Notes: generated by a model not told the origin, from the sequence alone. DNA of 64,000 bases from Cyanoderma ruficeps (GCA_008694505.1 VZDJ01000046.1:1334121-1398120); one strand, 5' to 3'; counted from the first letter of the stretch, positions 23,386 through 37,133 are shown. Translations and numbers: made by a program.

Positions 23386-25204
23386 CAATATCCCTCATAT
23401 GGCTGAGCGAAAATAAGAGAGGAACAACAATAATTTTCCCAAAAACAAGGAGGGACAGGGAAGCAAAGGACAGAAAGAAGTGAACTCCACTACCTGGAGT
23501 GAAAATTATCTTGTAGTTTTCCCTGAACGACTGACCATTGGCTACTTTTAATTTCCTTTTCCCTTTGGGTCTAAGAAGTCTGGATGAAGGAGGTCTGTTC
23601 TTTTTAATAAAAACGTTCCAAAATTTACCCATTCAGCTATTTAAACCTCGTGGATGAAATTCAACTCCATCTGCTCAGTTAATGACAGGAACAGCAGGAA
23701 TACAAAGGAAATGCAGATCCAGACCTGCCTTGACCCCCAGGGCTCAGGAAGAGGATTTGGGGATCCGTGGGCAAAAATGATGTGTAAACATCTACATCTG
23801 TCTTCACACTGACTGTCCTTCCCCACCTGAAGAGAGAGGAGGAGGAACTTTCAGGGCATGAGTCAGTCCAAACTGAAGAAACTGTCTGAAACAGGCAAAA
23901 GAAAACTTGCCCTGTACTGCTCCATCTCTGCCAATATCTAAAGTTAAATGAGCCAAACCCCACAGGCCTGGGCTCATCTACACAGAAACATTCCCCTCCA
24001 GACAGTCCCATCCTCCCCTGACATTCTCCAAGAGCAGGTGGAGGTGGTACCTGGTGGGATCCCTAAAATGAAGTTGAATGAATACTTGTGAATGCTCTCA
24101 TTTGTTCACAGGCTGGGTTGTCTTTGGTTTTGGTTTGTTTAATTTTTTTTTCTTTATTTTTTTTCTGTATTTTTTTTTCCCCCAAGATCTATCAACTGTG
24201 ACATGCTGCTGTTCAGGAAAGGCCCTTGGCTCCAGCAGAACATGCAGGTAACCTGTTAACACTGTCCTGAATTTCTGTTCGTCCAGCCCTGAGTCACCTC
24301 CTGAGTAGCCACCTCTTCACTCTGTGCACAGCAAAAAAGTTTCCTAATTCAGATGCAGGCTCAGAAGGGACTGGAAAACTGCAGATCCCAACTTCTGACA
24401 GTCTCCAACCATCCAGCTCTGATTCTTTCCCTGGGCAACCACAGAGTGTCCCCACCCAGGCCTGCCTGCCCTCCTCTGCACCCCCTTCACTCCAGCTGTG
24501 CCACCTGAGTTTTATTTTCCTCCTCAATCCAACCCTGATGTCTCCCCACAGCAGGTCCACCTCTGGGAACTCAGATCTGGTCAGATGACCCCAAAAAGCT
24601 GGAAGGCATTTTGGGTGGGAGGAATGGCAGACGGGGATCCCAAATCCAGCAGGGTTGAGCCTGGCAGGCTGTCCAGAGGAATCCATAAGCTGGCAAGGGG
24701 GAGTTCAGTCACAAAATTAGAGCCCCAAGATCAAAGCCCCAGGGAAGTCCCTGAGGTTTCTCCTCACATCCAGTCGTTCCCCAGCCCTCTCCCACTGCCT
24801 GGGGTTTGTGCACACACATCACATACACAAAACCTGCGGAAAACAGGACCCCACAGGCCTCCTGCAAGGCTGGATTTTGGGTATTATTTATAACCAGGGG
24901 GTTGGATAAAGCAAACTGGGCACTCTCCACTTCTCAGAAAAGCTGCAGCGGTTTGGTTTGAGGAACAACAGTTTTGGTGACAAACACAGGCAGCTCCTGT
25001 TCGCTTTTAGGGGAAGTGAAAGCCCTGGGAGTGTCCAGAAATCCAGTGTGAGCCCAGAGTGGCCAGACCACCAGGAAAGGAAGGGCGTGACAGACACCAG
25101 GCGTGCCCTGCATCCCTGCTGGAAACACTCAGAGCTGGAGAAGCACCAACTTCACCTGCAGCTCTGGGCCTGTTTGGAGAGGAGGCAAATCCTGTCCACA
25201 GCTT

Positions 25205-25335
25205 CTCACTGGGGTGGTTTGTTTGGTTGGGTGGTTGGTTTTATTGTTGGCTTTGTTTGCATTTTTTGTTTGTTTTTGGTTTTTGGTTTGTTTGTTTTTT
25301 GTGGTTTTTTGGTTGTTGTTGTTTTTTTTTTTAAT
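25205..25335. repeat. T/G-rich simple repeat
   Basis: The tract consists almost only of T and G, with TTTG, TTGG and poly-T units. Confidence 0.8.
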
Positions 25336-25395
25336 GCACTCAGGTAAGGACAGCAAAGAAAATTGTTACAGAACAGCTTTAAAATTAGAGTGGGT

Positions 25396-25533
25396 TTTGA
25401 CTGGATATTAGGAAGGAAATGATTCACTGGTGAGGCCCTGGCACAGGTTCCCCAGGGAATTTGCCCCATCCCTGGAAGTGTCCAAGCCAGACTGGATGGG
25501 GCTTGGAGCAGCCTGGGACAGTGGAAGGTTTAA
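25396..25533 (+). mobile_element. CR1 LINE 3' part, end missing
   Basis: TTGACTGGATATTAGGAAGG and CCAGACTGGATGGGGCTTGG are present and it stops after GACAGTGGAAGGTTT. Confidence 0.75.
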
Positions 25534-26766
25534 TGTCACTATCACATCCTGAAGAGCCACCAGGAGGAAACAGAGACAAGAAAAAGGAAATGCATTAAAT
25601 AATCCTTCCTTGTGCCATGTTATCCAGCAGCCACCACAGTGCCCTCCCATAACCCAGTCTGGGATAAGGTTTTAACCCTCCTGGCTACCTTCCACATCCT
25701 TTATCCAACCAACCTAAGAGAAATTCCAGGGTGATTTTACTATCCATACATCACTTCCATTCCAAGCAAGTGGCCCTAAACAGGGGCCACTTGTTTGTGC
25801 CACTATTCAGAGCTTTCCCTGAAGATCCAGGTATGTTCCTGGAACAATCCACGAACACCTCTCATTTCAAAGAATTCTCTCTCAAAGCACCGCTTCCCTA
25901 CAGAGGGGAGCACAAAAAAAAATACAAAGGTGTTGGCACAAGATGAGTTTGGTTCATACAGACACTGGGGGGAAAAAAAGGAATGTTCCCTCTTGCAGAT
26001 GGAGCAGAAGAGGTTCAGTCAAGGCTCTGGATGAGCACATTACTCATAAAGGATTTTTGTCAGAGCCCTCTGGTGAATGGTTCTTCACAGATGGTCTGAA
26101 GCATCCAGGTGTGCCTTCCAGGAAAAAGGACATGCTGGGATGAGCTCCCAGCCTCGGGACAAAGGAAAAATCATTCTTCCTAAAAATGAAGGAGTCAAGA
26201 GGGCCCCAGTGGTTTGGAGCCACTCCAAGCTCAAGAGCTTCTCTGACAAAAATCAGGACAGGGCCACCTCTCCTCCTTTGGCTGAGGAGGGAGGGAAACA
26301 AAAGGACAAGTCATTTGTAAAATGAGTGAAGCAGAGCACAACCACAGGGAGCAATGCTGCCACGGAGAAAAAGGATTCACAAAAATTGGCAAAACCACGC
26401 AGAGAGCAAATGAAAAGATCCTGCACAGGATGGACACGTGGACAGAGCTGACCCAGAAGGACAGAACATGCTGGAGAACACTGATTGTCCAGGGATCTCC
26501 TAGAGGAAAACTCCTGATTGCATTTAAGTTTGCCAGCTTTGAGTTAAGACATTTTTGATAACTCTCCTGTTCCCAGTGACCAGTGCACACAGAGGACATC
26601 GTGTATCTGAGCAGCTGCTGAAGAGGGACATCCTCAACAGGACTTAGCAGCCTGACTACAGATTTTAGGAGGAATTTAACAGTCCTGGAGGAGTAAACAT
26701 TACTGGACTCAGTAAATAAAACTCTGCACTCCCCCTGCACAGTCCTGTGTGCAGGGTCAGTATGAA

Positions 26767-26900
26767 GACACAGGAATAATTCGAAATAATTCAAAGTACA
26801 AAATAATACAAAAACAATTCAAAATAGTCAAAATAATTCAAAATTAAAAATTAATTCACAGGAATTATTCAAAATTTGAATAATTCAAAATTCAAAAAGT
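26767..26900. repeat. A+T-rich imperfect tandem repeat (AATAATTCAAA type)
   Basis: Units of about 9 to 12 bp with the core ATAATTCAAA recur about ten times with drift. Confidence 0.8.
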
Positions 26901-27307
26901 GTAGTTCCACTCCCGGTGGCTGAAAAGGAAGTTAAAGCCACAGGTTGAACAGGTTGTAATGTGAGCCTAAGAGCCTGAAACACAGAGGGAAAGGTAACAA
27001 ATAGGACTTGACACACACTCGGCCACACTGTCTGAACCAGGCACACACAGCCCTTCCACCTGAGGAGAGCCCTGACATCTCCCCAGGAGCCTGAGGGCCA
27101 CGTTTAAATCCTCTGACAGCTCCCGCCACCTTCCTCACCACGGAGCTCACGGAGGGAGGCTGTGCCAGGGCTGCACCCCCACCACTGACACTTCTGAGCT
27201 GGGTGCCAGCTGGGACAGAGGGTCCCAGTGAAGGGTCAGAGGATGTAAATATCCACGTTCCAAACCCAAACAACCCACCAGCAGCATCCATTCCGTTTCA
27301 AACACAA

Positions 27308-27450
27308 AATCATGGAACGGTTTGGGTTGGAAGGGACCTTGAGGATCATCTCATTCCAACCCCCTGCCATGGGCAGGGACACCTTCCACTACCCCAGGTT
27401 GCTCCAATTCCCATCCAACCTGACCTTGGACATTTCCAGGGATGGGCCAT
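27308..27450 (-). mobile_element. CR1 LINE 3' tail
   Basis: AATCATGGAACGGTTTGGG opens it and CCTTGGACATTTCCAGGGAT closes it. It is one of the better preserved tails in the window. Confidence 0.85.
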
Positions 27451-29332
27451 GGGGAGGCTTGACCAGGAAAGTGTTTTCCAACAGCTTTAAGGAAGCAAGG
27501 ATCAAACCCTCTTGCTTCCTGCAGGGATTCTCCACCCCAGCTTGGCTGTTGGGTGAGAGCTTTGTTTCCCATCCATCCCCCAACAAAATCAACTTCCAAC
27601 ACCCTCAGACTGTGCACCGGGTTGTGGTGAGCCTGATGTTCAGGAAGAGAATTAATTCTGCTTTATTCCTCCCCGGGCATTTCCTTTTGTCATTCCTTAC
27701 CTGCTAACAGAACAGATGGGGGAAGAGATTAGAGGGAAGATGTTTCTGCTTTGTCTGGTTGAAAGGGAAAATAAAGAAGAGCACAAATGACACAGAAACT
27801 GAGTGCTCTGATGGCAAAACCAAAACTTAGTGGCACAGCATCACCGGACCTCTCTCAGGTGATGCCACTGGTTGTAGATCTCAATGTTTTACAAAGGTAG
27901 TGTCCTAAATGTCTTTTGACAGACGGAGAAACCAAAGCAGAAAACCAAAAAAACCCACATAAAACCAACCGAAAAAACCTCCCAAACTCAAAAGAACATA
28001 AGGAAACCCCAACCCACAAAAACCCCACCAAAAAACCCACAACAAAACTGTCAGGTTGGTCTTTCTGCCTCCAAAAACTCCTTCCTTATAGAAAAAAATA
28101 GACAAAGCAGTAATAACCCTTCCCCTCCCAAAATACTTCACACTCTCTGTTCCCAGAATTTGAATATCTCTAAAAGACCTTTCCATGTGCCAGTGTACAT
28201 TGATGCCCACATCTGCCAGAGATATGAAATATTGAAATGCTCTCCTCAAAACACCCTGCTCTGCCAGCAAAGAGCCAACAGAAAAAGGGAGAATCCCTGT
28301 GGAAAAAGGAGCTGGAAAGAAAAAGAGTTGGGCCCTTTTTCCATGGGAACAAGAGGAAGAGTTCAAGTCTCAGTTTAGGAATGTTGGATACGAGGAAAAC
28401 AACAGATTAGGCAGTTGGGAAGGTAAAACCTGAGATGGGCACCAGTGATCAGGAGACCTGGGAAGAGGATCTTGGAAAGAAAACAATGTTTAGAGCAGCA
28501 GGAGGAGCAGAAAACCTCTGAGCATGGCTAGAATCTCAGCCTGGCTGTCAGGATCAACTCAGCTGAGCAGAAAATGCCTTTGAGCAACAGGGCTAAAAAG
28601 AGAACAACAGGAAAAGAAACCGAGAGAGATTACTATGCAAAGAGCTGAAATTCAAGAGAAAGCTAAACATAGCACCAAAAAAAAGGAGAACTCACATGGA
28701 GCCCCACCCCAGCTTCTGTTCACTGGCTTCTCCAAAGAGCTGGAGGTGAAAATATAATTTTACTAATGCAAACTGGAGTCGTTAGACATGAAAATGATTT
28801 CGCTTGAATAACTGAGAACAACAACAGGGCTGGGTGTGAAGGGGAATGGAAACTGATGTGGGGTGAAAGCCACTCAGACAGGAAAAACGTGCTCAGATGG
28901 GATGGTGGGAGTGGCACCATCTGGCTGAAAGTCAACAATAGTAAAGCTCATTTTATATGTAGGAAGGAGAGGGGGGAAAAAAGCTCCAGACAGCTCTCAG
29001 CAGGTTAATCTGGGTTAAACACACAAGGCTTTTGAACACAACTGGAGAGAAAGAGTGATGGAAAGTGGCAGCAAATGGAGATGGGGACAAAACAGAAAAT
29101 GTGGTTTATTGAAGGTAAATCATGGCAATGCCGCTTATAGGGTTGTTTTATAAGGTAATTGTGTGGTTTGGGGTTTTTTTTGGAGGGGGAGAGAGAGATG
29201 GAAGTCAGTGGAGTTAAACTTTCTGAACCTCGGTAAAAAGTCTGATTCTGTGCTAAAAGGAGTGACTGCCATAACAATGGGCACAAGGATCAGTAAAACT
29301 GGAAGGAAATAAAGGAGATGGTCCAGCAAAGC

Positions 29333-29432
29333 TGTGGATTCCTCATCCCTGGACGTGTCCAAGGCCAGGTTGGATGGGTTTGGACCAACCTGGGACGCTG
29401 GAAGGTGCCCTGCCCATGGCAAGGGGTGGAAC
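29333..29432 (+). mobile_element. CR1 LINE 3' fragment
   Basis: TCCCTGGACGTGTCCAAGGC and CTGCCCATGGCAAGGGGTGG match the CR1 3' region; the terminal repeat is missing. Confidence 0.75.
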
Positions 29433-30139
29433 CAGCTTTTTTTTAATCACTTGTGTGCACACACCTGAATATGGGCAATCCAAATCTGCCTACAACTAAA
29501 GATGGGGCAAACATCTTTAAAAAGGGACAGAGAGGGATAATTTAAAGGATGCTGATGGTGCCTGTGGAGTAATCAGCCCTTTACAGCCACCTCCTCCTTG
29601 CTTCAGCAGCCCCTACCTGCCTGGCACCTTTCCATCAGGAGTTGGATCTTTCCTGGCTCCACCCCAGCATCCCTTGGTCACAACAAATCAGGACAGCAAT
29701 AACACTTGAGAGCTCCCCCAGAAACTACAGTCCTGACTGGAAAGAGAAAAATAAAAAAGGAAAATTAAAAAAAAAAGAGGGAAAAAAAAGGCAACTAAAT
29801 TCAACTTTGGTTCTGAGGAAGAAAGCACAAAATTAAGGCAAAAAGTTTTTTCTGACTCTCCAAAACTCCTTCAAGTGTGTAAAATTGATTAGTTGAGAGT
29901 CAGGCAGCAGCATGCTGAGCAGCAAGGGTATCAGTGAGGAGCACAGGGAACATCTTCCACAGCAGCCACCTCCAGGAGGGAAGCAAAACTGCTGGGAAGA
30001 AATCAGCCCAGCCCATTTATGTTTTTCTTCCGTGCCTTTCAAACACTGGCTGTAACATGGGATAACGGAGGAGGAGGAGTGTTGGCCTGCACCCCACACC
30101 CCCAGCAGGTGTTTCCAAACAGGGAAAGGTTTGAGACTC

Positions 30140-31050
30140 ACCCCTTGTGTTTTGTGTAAGGCAAAGGACCCAGAAACTTCTTTACCCTTCTCATTGTGAT
30201 TGGCTCAGCACCGGCACAGGAGCGCGGATTGGGAGAGCGGAACTCAAAGCCTGTTGCTGATCTCATTGGGCCAAGAGCCAAACAACCCACCTGAACTGTA
30301 ACTGTGTGTCTTTTTCAGAGTGCAGCTACAGCCCTATGAGATCCCAGCCAGCCTCAACAGTGGAGAAACTGCTTGAGAAGAATTCAGGCAGCAATTCAAG
30401 CTCACACACCCACACACGTTACCCGCTCGCTCAGCAGAGAGGCAGGAGGATCCCAGCCCCAAATCAATTCCAGCAGGTGTTTATTCCATGTGCCCAAGGT
30501 GGATTCCGGATGCCAAAGAGGGGGATCATGTGAATTTTCTCAATTATACAGTGTCTCAGGTTCGGGGGTGGTACAGAGGGGGAAGGCAAGGGGCAAGTGA
30601 CCATAGGGAAGACAGAAATTGGACACCAGGCCCCATGGGATAAACAATGGGGAAACAGGGAAAGGGGATACCATGGGGGGAGTGATGGACTTGTGAAACC
30701 CAGAGAGAAAGAAGATTGAACAGTGTTTGCAAGGATCCATGGGGGAGAAACTGGATGAAATTGATCGTTTGTTACACCTGGGGAGGGGTAATCTTCACTT
30801 TTCCAGGGCAAGGCAGTTGGAAATTCCTTTAAGGGCACAAGGGACCCCACACTGAACTATTAAGTACTAAAGAGAAAGAACAAAGAAGCTCCAGGCTTTT
30901 CAAGGTGTTGTAGCAAGTATGGGACCTGTCTCTGTGCTGTATTTGGCTTTGCCTTTGTGTTTGTATTATTTTCTTTCTTTATTAAAACCTTTCTGCCTTT
31001 TCAAGCCACACTCGATCGTGCCGTGTCACTAATTGATTTTTGCCGCTTCT
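30140..31050. mobile_element. Unclassified composite, possibly LTR-derived
   Basis: Signals of an LTR are present but not ordered as one: two CCAAT-like boxes (ATTGGCT near 30200 and ATTGGGC near 30265), a reverse AATAAA at about 30480, and on the plus strand CTTTATTAAAACC near 30980. It could be an old LTR with a second element inserted on the opposite strand. I found no target duplication. Confidence 0.3.
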
Positions 31051-32514
31051 CTGCAAGGGCTGGACCTTCAGAGGTGTTGGGAACCCCAACAGAGGAGGAT
31101 TTCAGGTGTCCCTGAGAGGTCACCAGGATTTCAGTTCCCAAATGCCTTTCCTTGGCGGGGTGAGGTCAGACTGACACTCAGCTCCTCTGTGGATGCTTTA
31201 ACAACCCACAGCCCTGCACCAAGTCAGTAAAAGGAGTGATCATTTTTGCTGATGTGGCCTAGGGAACTCCTCACGCTCCCTCAGTGCTTCTGAGCAAAGA
31301 TCTGTGGCTCTGACAACACAATCCTGAGACAGCCAGGTGCTCTGGGCAGCTGAATGCAAGAGGCTGAGCCCCCCAAAAATTCTCAATCCTTTATTGGTGA
31401 CACTGTCATTGTCCCCCCATAAACACAACCACGGCCTGATTGTCCCCACTGGAGAGCTGCTGGAAGTTCATCCAACATAACAGCAGAAGTTTTATCAAAT
31501 ACTTAAAGACAAGTTGTGAGTTGTCCCTCAGTTTCATTTTCTAATGAATAAACATCCCCAATTCTTTAATTTTTTTTTTCCTCCACGGCATTTTTCAGAC
31601 CTTTTATCATTCTTCTGGCCCTGCCTGGACTCCAATTTCAAGTGTTTTTACCCCAGAACACATAGACGTGCTCCAGTTAAAAGTCTGCCAGGGATTATTT
31701 GCTTCTTTTCCCTTGACCAAAGCAAAAGTTTGGTTCCAGTTCATTGTTTATCTGAGTTGCAGCCTAACATAGGCAGCAGCCAAAAGTACGAGGGGTTGTC
31801 TATGAGCTCAGCCCAACCTCTGTGGAAAACGAACTAAAACAGGCAAAAAACCTCTGAGAAATTCTCATTTTGCAGGTGGAGAAGTACATAGAGCTGGGGA
31901 GGACAAAAAGTTCTGTCAGGGACTCAGGGTAATTTTTCCAGGTCCTTTATCTAAGTATTAGTGACATAATGACCTTTCAAGAAAATTAAAATATCAGTGC
32001 ACCAGATGTACTTTGTGTTGCAGGGTCACAGCTGAACAGGGAAAATGAACTGCAAGGAATAACAACAACCCCAGGGAAAAACAGGAAAACTCCCAGCAAA
32101 GGGCATCTCCCTCCGGCTCCTGAAGTGACACCACATATTCCAATAGCTTTTGGATATGGATGCATGTGGAAACAGAAGGGTAAAAATACGGCCTTGCCCT
32201 GCAAAATGAAGACCAAATGATAAAAAAAGAAGTTATTAAAAAAACCCTCCATTTCCTCATTTTAGTTCCTCTCCATTCACGCACCCCAGCAGCTCACACG
32301 CACATGGGTCAACCTCAGTGAGGATCACCCAGGTTCACAAATTCCTGGGAATTCCTTTTTCAATAAGGACTGTATTGTCTTCAAACATCAGGAAGTTTGG
32401 ACACTGAAGGAATGAAGGTAACCAGGGGATCACAGAATCTGTCCATGGTGGCTTTACTTTTCTCTGAGGGTTTGTACAGCTGACCAGGACCAGTCATACA
32501 CCAGACCTTGACAC

Positions 32515-32577
32515 CACAGAACCACAGAGTCATTTAGGTTGGAAAAGGCCTTTAAGGCCATTGAGTCCAACAAGTAC
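32515..32577 (-). mobile_element. CR1 terminal fragment, head-to-head with a longer CR1
   Basis: AGAGTCATTTAGGTTGGAA and TTGAGTCCAACAAG are the reverse CR1 end. A plus-strand CR1 starts within a few bases. Confidence 0.75.
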
Positions 32578-33773
32578 TGAGTCTTTCATTAGTAAATTTG
32601 TGGGTGACACTAAACTGGGAGCGTGTGGCCATCTGTAGGAAGGCAGGAGGGTTCTGCAGAGAGACCTGGAATGGCTCAATGGATGGGCAGAGTCCAGAAA
32701 GATGAAGTTTAATCAGTCCAAATGCCGAGTCCTGCATTTTGGCCACAACAACCCCCTGCAGTGCAATAGGGGACGGTGTGGGTGGACAGTGCCCAGGAGG
32801 AAAGGGACCTGGGGGTGCTGGTCAGCAGCCGGCTGGACATGAGGCAGCCGTGTGCCCAGGTGGCCAACAGGGCCAATGGCTCCTGGCCTGGATCAGGAAT
32901 GGTGTGGCCAGCAGGAGCAGGGAGGTCATTCTGCCCCTGGACTCAGCACTGGTGAGGCCACACCTCGAGTGCTGTGTCCAGTTCTGGGCCCCTCAGTTTA
33001 GGATGGACACTGAGTGCTGTGTCCAGTTCTGGGTGTCTCAGTTTAGGATGGACATTGAGTGCTGTGTCCAGTTCTGGGTGTCGCAGTTTAGGATGGACAT
33101 TGAGTGCTATGTCCAGCTCTGGGTGTCTCAGTTTAGGATGGACATTGAGTGCTGTGTCCAGTTCTGGGTGTTGCAGTTTAGGATGGACATTGAGTGCTGT
33201 GTCCAGCTCTGTCCCCTCAGTTTAGGATGGACATTGAGTGTTGTGTCCAGCTCTGTCCCCTCAGTTTAGGATGGACACTGAGTGCTGTGTCCAGCTCTGG
33301 GTGTCTCAGTTTAGGATGGACATTGAGACTCTTGAGCACGTCCAGAGGAGGCCATGAGGCTGGTGAGGGGCTGGGAACAGAAACCCTGTGAGGAACGGCT
33401 GAGGGAGCTGGGGTTGTTCAGCCTGGAGAAAAGGAGGATCAGAGGTGACCTGATCACTCTCCACAACTCCCTCAAAGGTGGCTGTGCTCAGCTGGGGTTG
33501 GTCTCTTTCTCCAGGCAGCAGCTGACAGGAGAGGACACAACCTCAAGCTACACCAAGGGAAATATGGGTTGGATATTAGGAAAAAAGTTTTTTACAGAAC
33601 GGGTGATAAAGTACTGGAATGGTCTGCCCAGGGAGGTGGTGGAGTCACCATTCCCAGATGTGTTTAAACAAAGACTGGATGTGGCACTCAGGGCCATGGT
33701 TTAGTTGAGGTGTTGGGGCTGGGTTGGACTCGATGATCTTGGAGATCTCTTCCAACCTGGTGATTCTGTGTGA
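32578..33773 (+). mobile_element. CR1 LINE, longest copy, ORF2 C-terminal part with an internal tandem array
   Basis: It carries the reverse-transcriptase-side tail of ORF2, seen in translation as [17 protein letters not shown] at about 32968 and [19 protein letters not shown] near 33390, and ends at TCCAACCTGGTGATTCTGTG. The segment 32967-33330 is expanded eightfold (listed separately). Frame changes break the protein, so it is dead. Confidence 0.95.
32967..33330 (+). repeat. 45-bp minisatellite inside CR1 ORF2, about eight units
   Basis: Units of 45 bp (two of 44 bp) begin GAGTGCTGTGTCCAGTTCTG and end TTTAGGATGGACATT. In translation each unit repeats [15 protein letters not shown], which a normal CR1 has once. 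The 44-bp units shift the frame. Confidence 0.95.
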
Positions 33774-33774
33774 T

Positions 33775-33815
33775 TAACCCAGCACTGTGATATCCACCAC
33801 CAAACCATGTCCCCG
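33775..33815 (-). mobile_element. Small CR1 remnant
   Basis: CAGCACTGTGATATCCACC and ACCAAACCATGTCCCC match the reverse CR1 tail. Confidence 0.45.
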
Positions 33816-34009
33816 TGGCACCTGAGGAGCAACCAGAGTAAGATCTTCCCCTGCAATCCCCAGCCAGCAGCAATGTCCTGTCAGGATTTTAATTCAGGAT
33901 GCAACTGAAACAAGGTGACACCTTCAAGGTCTCATGATGGATGACTCACAATGAATCCAGCCAAGTTTACCCATCCAAGAAGGACAAATCTTGTGGCTCC
34001 ACAATGGTG

Positions 34010-34109
34010 TGGACTGGGCCATGGTTGAGGGGTAGAGTTGGCAGAGTTAAGGGTTGGGCTCAATTATCTTTGATGTCTTTTCCAATCTAAACATTTCATG
34101 ATTCTGTGG
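34010..34109 (+). mobile_element. CR1 LINE 3' tail, diverged
   Basis: GGGCCATGGTTGAGGGGTAG and then TTTCATGATTCTGTGG mark the terminal hundred bases. Confidence 0.75.
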
Positions 34110-35139
34110 ATGCAGGGGTGAAATTGCACAAGCAGATTAAAAACTTTAAAACTCCTTCTGCAACGGCTTGAGCTGCCATCAAAGTTTCTAATCACAAAAT
34201 GCCTTAGAGGAAATAACCACAAAACTCATCCTAAAGGATTAAGGTGCTTCATTAAAGAATAAAAACAATAACAATTAAGAATTCCAGCCCCTCTTCCCTC
34301 CAGAGTTTAACCTTGAGCAGAGTTTCTCAGCCACATCACGCACTCCTGGAAATCCCAGATTTCCCACAGAAGGCATCCATCACAAGAACATTTCATGCAT
34401 GGACATGAAACAAACACAGCCCAAGAATTTTCTAAAAACATTAACTGACTAAACCCAGCCAAGTTCCTAAGCTGCCATCCATGCCCCATGAAGAGGAATA
34501 TGTTCTATAAACACAGAGGTATCTCCACAAACAGTGATTCCAAACAGGAGATCCCCCTTTTGCCTGTGTTCTGCCGACTGAAAGCTGAATTTAATATACA
34601 GCACATTCTTTTTTCTTCTCTGGGTTTATCAGTCGTACCAAGTGTAAATCTGTTAATGAAACTGCACTTAAATTGTTCATTATAACATTAAAACCACCCC
34701 CCTGTGAAATGAATGAGGTTCCCCCTCTCAGGTCCTCTCTGTGGACTGTAGGAAATTTCCCTGTGCTGATTAGAGTGTTTACTAAAGTCGGGTTTTGAGT
34801 AAACAATTCTTGTAGGGGATTGATCACTGCTCTGCCGTGCTCTGCTCTGTTGACCCTCTTCACTTTCCAGGGAACACCCTCCCCACGATGCCATTAGGAT
34901 GATATTATCCTATTTCTGCCAAATTGCCATCCCTGTCTTCCAGAAAGCAACACCAGAATGTTGCAGGAGCCTGTCAAAATATCCCTGCTGTCCCCAAAAA
35001 TGATGCTTGTGTAATAAACCCATCTTCCTCTCGCCATCTCTGCATCCTGACAAAAAATTTCCTCCTCCTGATGACCAGGCACCAGCTTGAGGATGGGGGA
35101 CCTCCTTTCCTTCACCACCTCCTCTGGCCTGTTTATGAA

Positions 35140-35242
35140 ATCATGGAATCATGGAATGGTTTGGGTTGGAAGGGACCTTAAAACTCTTCTCATTCCAACC
35201 CGTCATGGGCAGGGACACCTTCCACCAGACCAGGTTATTTTT
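35140..35242 (-). mobile_element. CR1 LINE 3' tail
   Basis: A doubled end motif (AATCATGGAATCATGGAATGG) is followed by GGGTTGGAAGGGACC. Confidence 0.85.
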
Positions 35243-37034
35243 TGCACACATCTTCTCCTGGCAGGATGGTGGTGACCCAATCCAGACACAGTTTCCCGAA
35301 GGAAATGATTAACTTGGAGTAAAAAAACTTCATCCCAGCTCAATCATGAATTAAAAAGGGGAGAAGCGGAAGTGAAAATAAAGAAGTGAACCAACAGCCC
35401 AGTGTTTACTAAACTAAGGCAAATAGAGATGAAGAAATACAAACAAAGCATCATGGAGTTTAGAAGCTTTACATGAGAACCTGAAGACATCAGCAAAACT
35501 CTGCAGCTGGTAAAGATAAGAGAGTAATGAGAAGTTAATATTTTTAGTTGTTTTTATTTCTTTTTTAATTTGATTTGTTTTGAGTTTCATCTCCTTGGAG
35601 TTTTTTGGGTTTGGATTTTTTTTTTTTTTAACAAAAACATTACAAAAACCAAAATCTTACAGCCTGTGCACTCCAGCAGAGGAAAGTTCAACATGTAATA
35701 ATTTTGATCTGTATTTGGAAAGCAGCAGGGCAGCACGCATGGCTCTGATGATGATGGAGAAGCTCTTTCCAGCTCATTAGTAACAGAAGCAGATGTTAAA
35801 CAGCATCCACGAGAGATAAACATTTAAAATTAGCAGGCCTGAATAACTTGCACCTAAGAGCATTTGTAAAAGCTGGCCGAGAAGATCTGTTTGAACTCTG
35901 CCAGACGCAGAACTGGACTGGACAAAGAACAGACTCAGTCAGACCTCCAGTGGGGCAGCCCAAATTTTGGGAAAGAAATTCTGTGGCAGGGAATTCTGGG
36001 GACTAAAAGAGGTAAATAATTCCACATGAACTCCCAGTGTGGGCTGCTGGGAAAAGGCAAACACGAGTGTTTGCTGGATAAACTGAGCAGAGAGGAAGGA
36101 CCAGGAGAAAATTCTCCTTTTTTCACATGGCTCTGGGAAGATCCGTCCCATGACACCACGCCAAGAGTTTTAAAAGGCCAATAAAAACCAAAGAGGGTGT
36201 GGAAAGGAAGCACAAAAGGAAGTGGAGGAGCTCTGCATCCTTCTGGATGCCCTCAGGTAATCTCAGTAGCCACTGGGAGCATGTTCAAGCCACTTAACCA
36301 GGTGTTGAATGTGCTCAGAGGCCCTTTGCTATCAGAGAACAGAGTAAAGTGCAACGGGACATGAACTGAAAACCTTTGAAAATCCATAACCCTCTCCAGA
36401 TTATGTCCAATAATAGCAAGGGCCAGGGGAAATGTGTTGGGCTGCCTGTCTCAGCCCCTTAAAAAGAAGAGTTCAGCAGAGCATGAGTTACATTTTATCA
36501 GAAACAGGTTGTTGGACTGGACTTACTGGAGGTAACTGGTGAAAATCAGCTGCTTTTAATAACTTGCCAAATAAAATAATCTATCCTTCCCATCAGGGAT
36601 TACTCTGATCTTAATATAGCTCCAACTGCACTGACTTCCTGGGTTTTAATGTCAGATTTTGGCCCAGGCACTGAGATGTTACATTTTCCTTGGACTTTCC
36701 CAAGTAGCTGCTGGCTTCCACTCATGAAAGCCCACTTGCTCTTGTTTGGACAAAAAGCACGTTTAAAAAATGAAATTTCAATAATGTTCTTCACTGCAAG
36801 AGGAGGAAATGCTGCTCAGATGTCCTTGGAAACTCCACTTTAAGGACTCTTCTCTTTGATTAACACCTTTGGGTTGGAAAAAGCCAGGTCAAGTCTAACT
36901 ATCCATGTCATGGAGCGTGAAGAGGCAAAAAAAAAAAATATGTTGATCCTGCTGGAGCCACAGGAGCTGTCAGTTCCCAAAGTTTCATCAGGAAACTTGC
37001 AGTATTCTCTTTTTTTTCCATGGTCAGTACATCC

Positions 37035-37133
37035 TGGTTTAGTGGAAGGTGCCCCTGCCAGGAGGAGGAGTTTGGAATGGGATGAACTTTAAGATCCCTT
37101 CCCACCAAAGCCATTCCATGATTCCGTGATCCC
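37035..37133 (+). mobile_element. CR1 LINE 3' tail
   Basis: TAGTGGAAGGTGCCCCTGCC to CATGATTCCGTGATCCC. A diverged minus-strand fragment (GGTTGGAAAAAGCCAGGTC) lies nearby at about 36870. Confidence 0.75.

Noticed and set aside
32739..33704. Open frames with conserved motifs at a CR1 locus as host genes
   Set aside because: The motifs are the C-terminal end of CR1 ORF2 in a truncated, frameshifted copy; the same holds for frames at 41020-41376 and 46743-46988.
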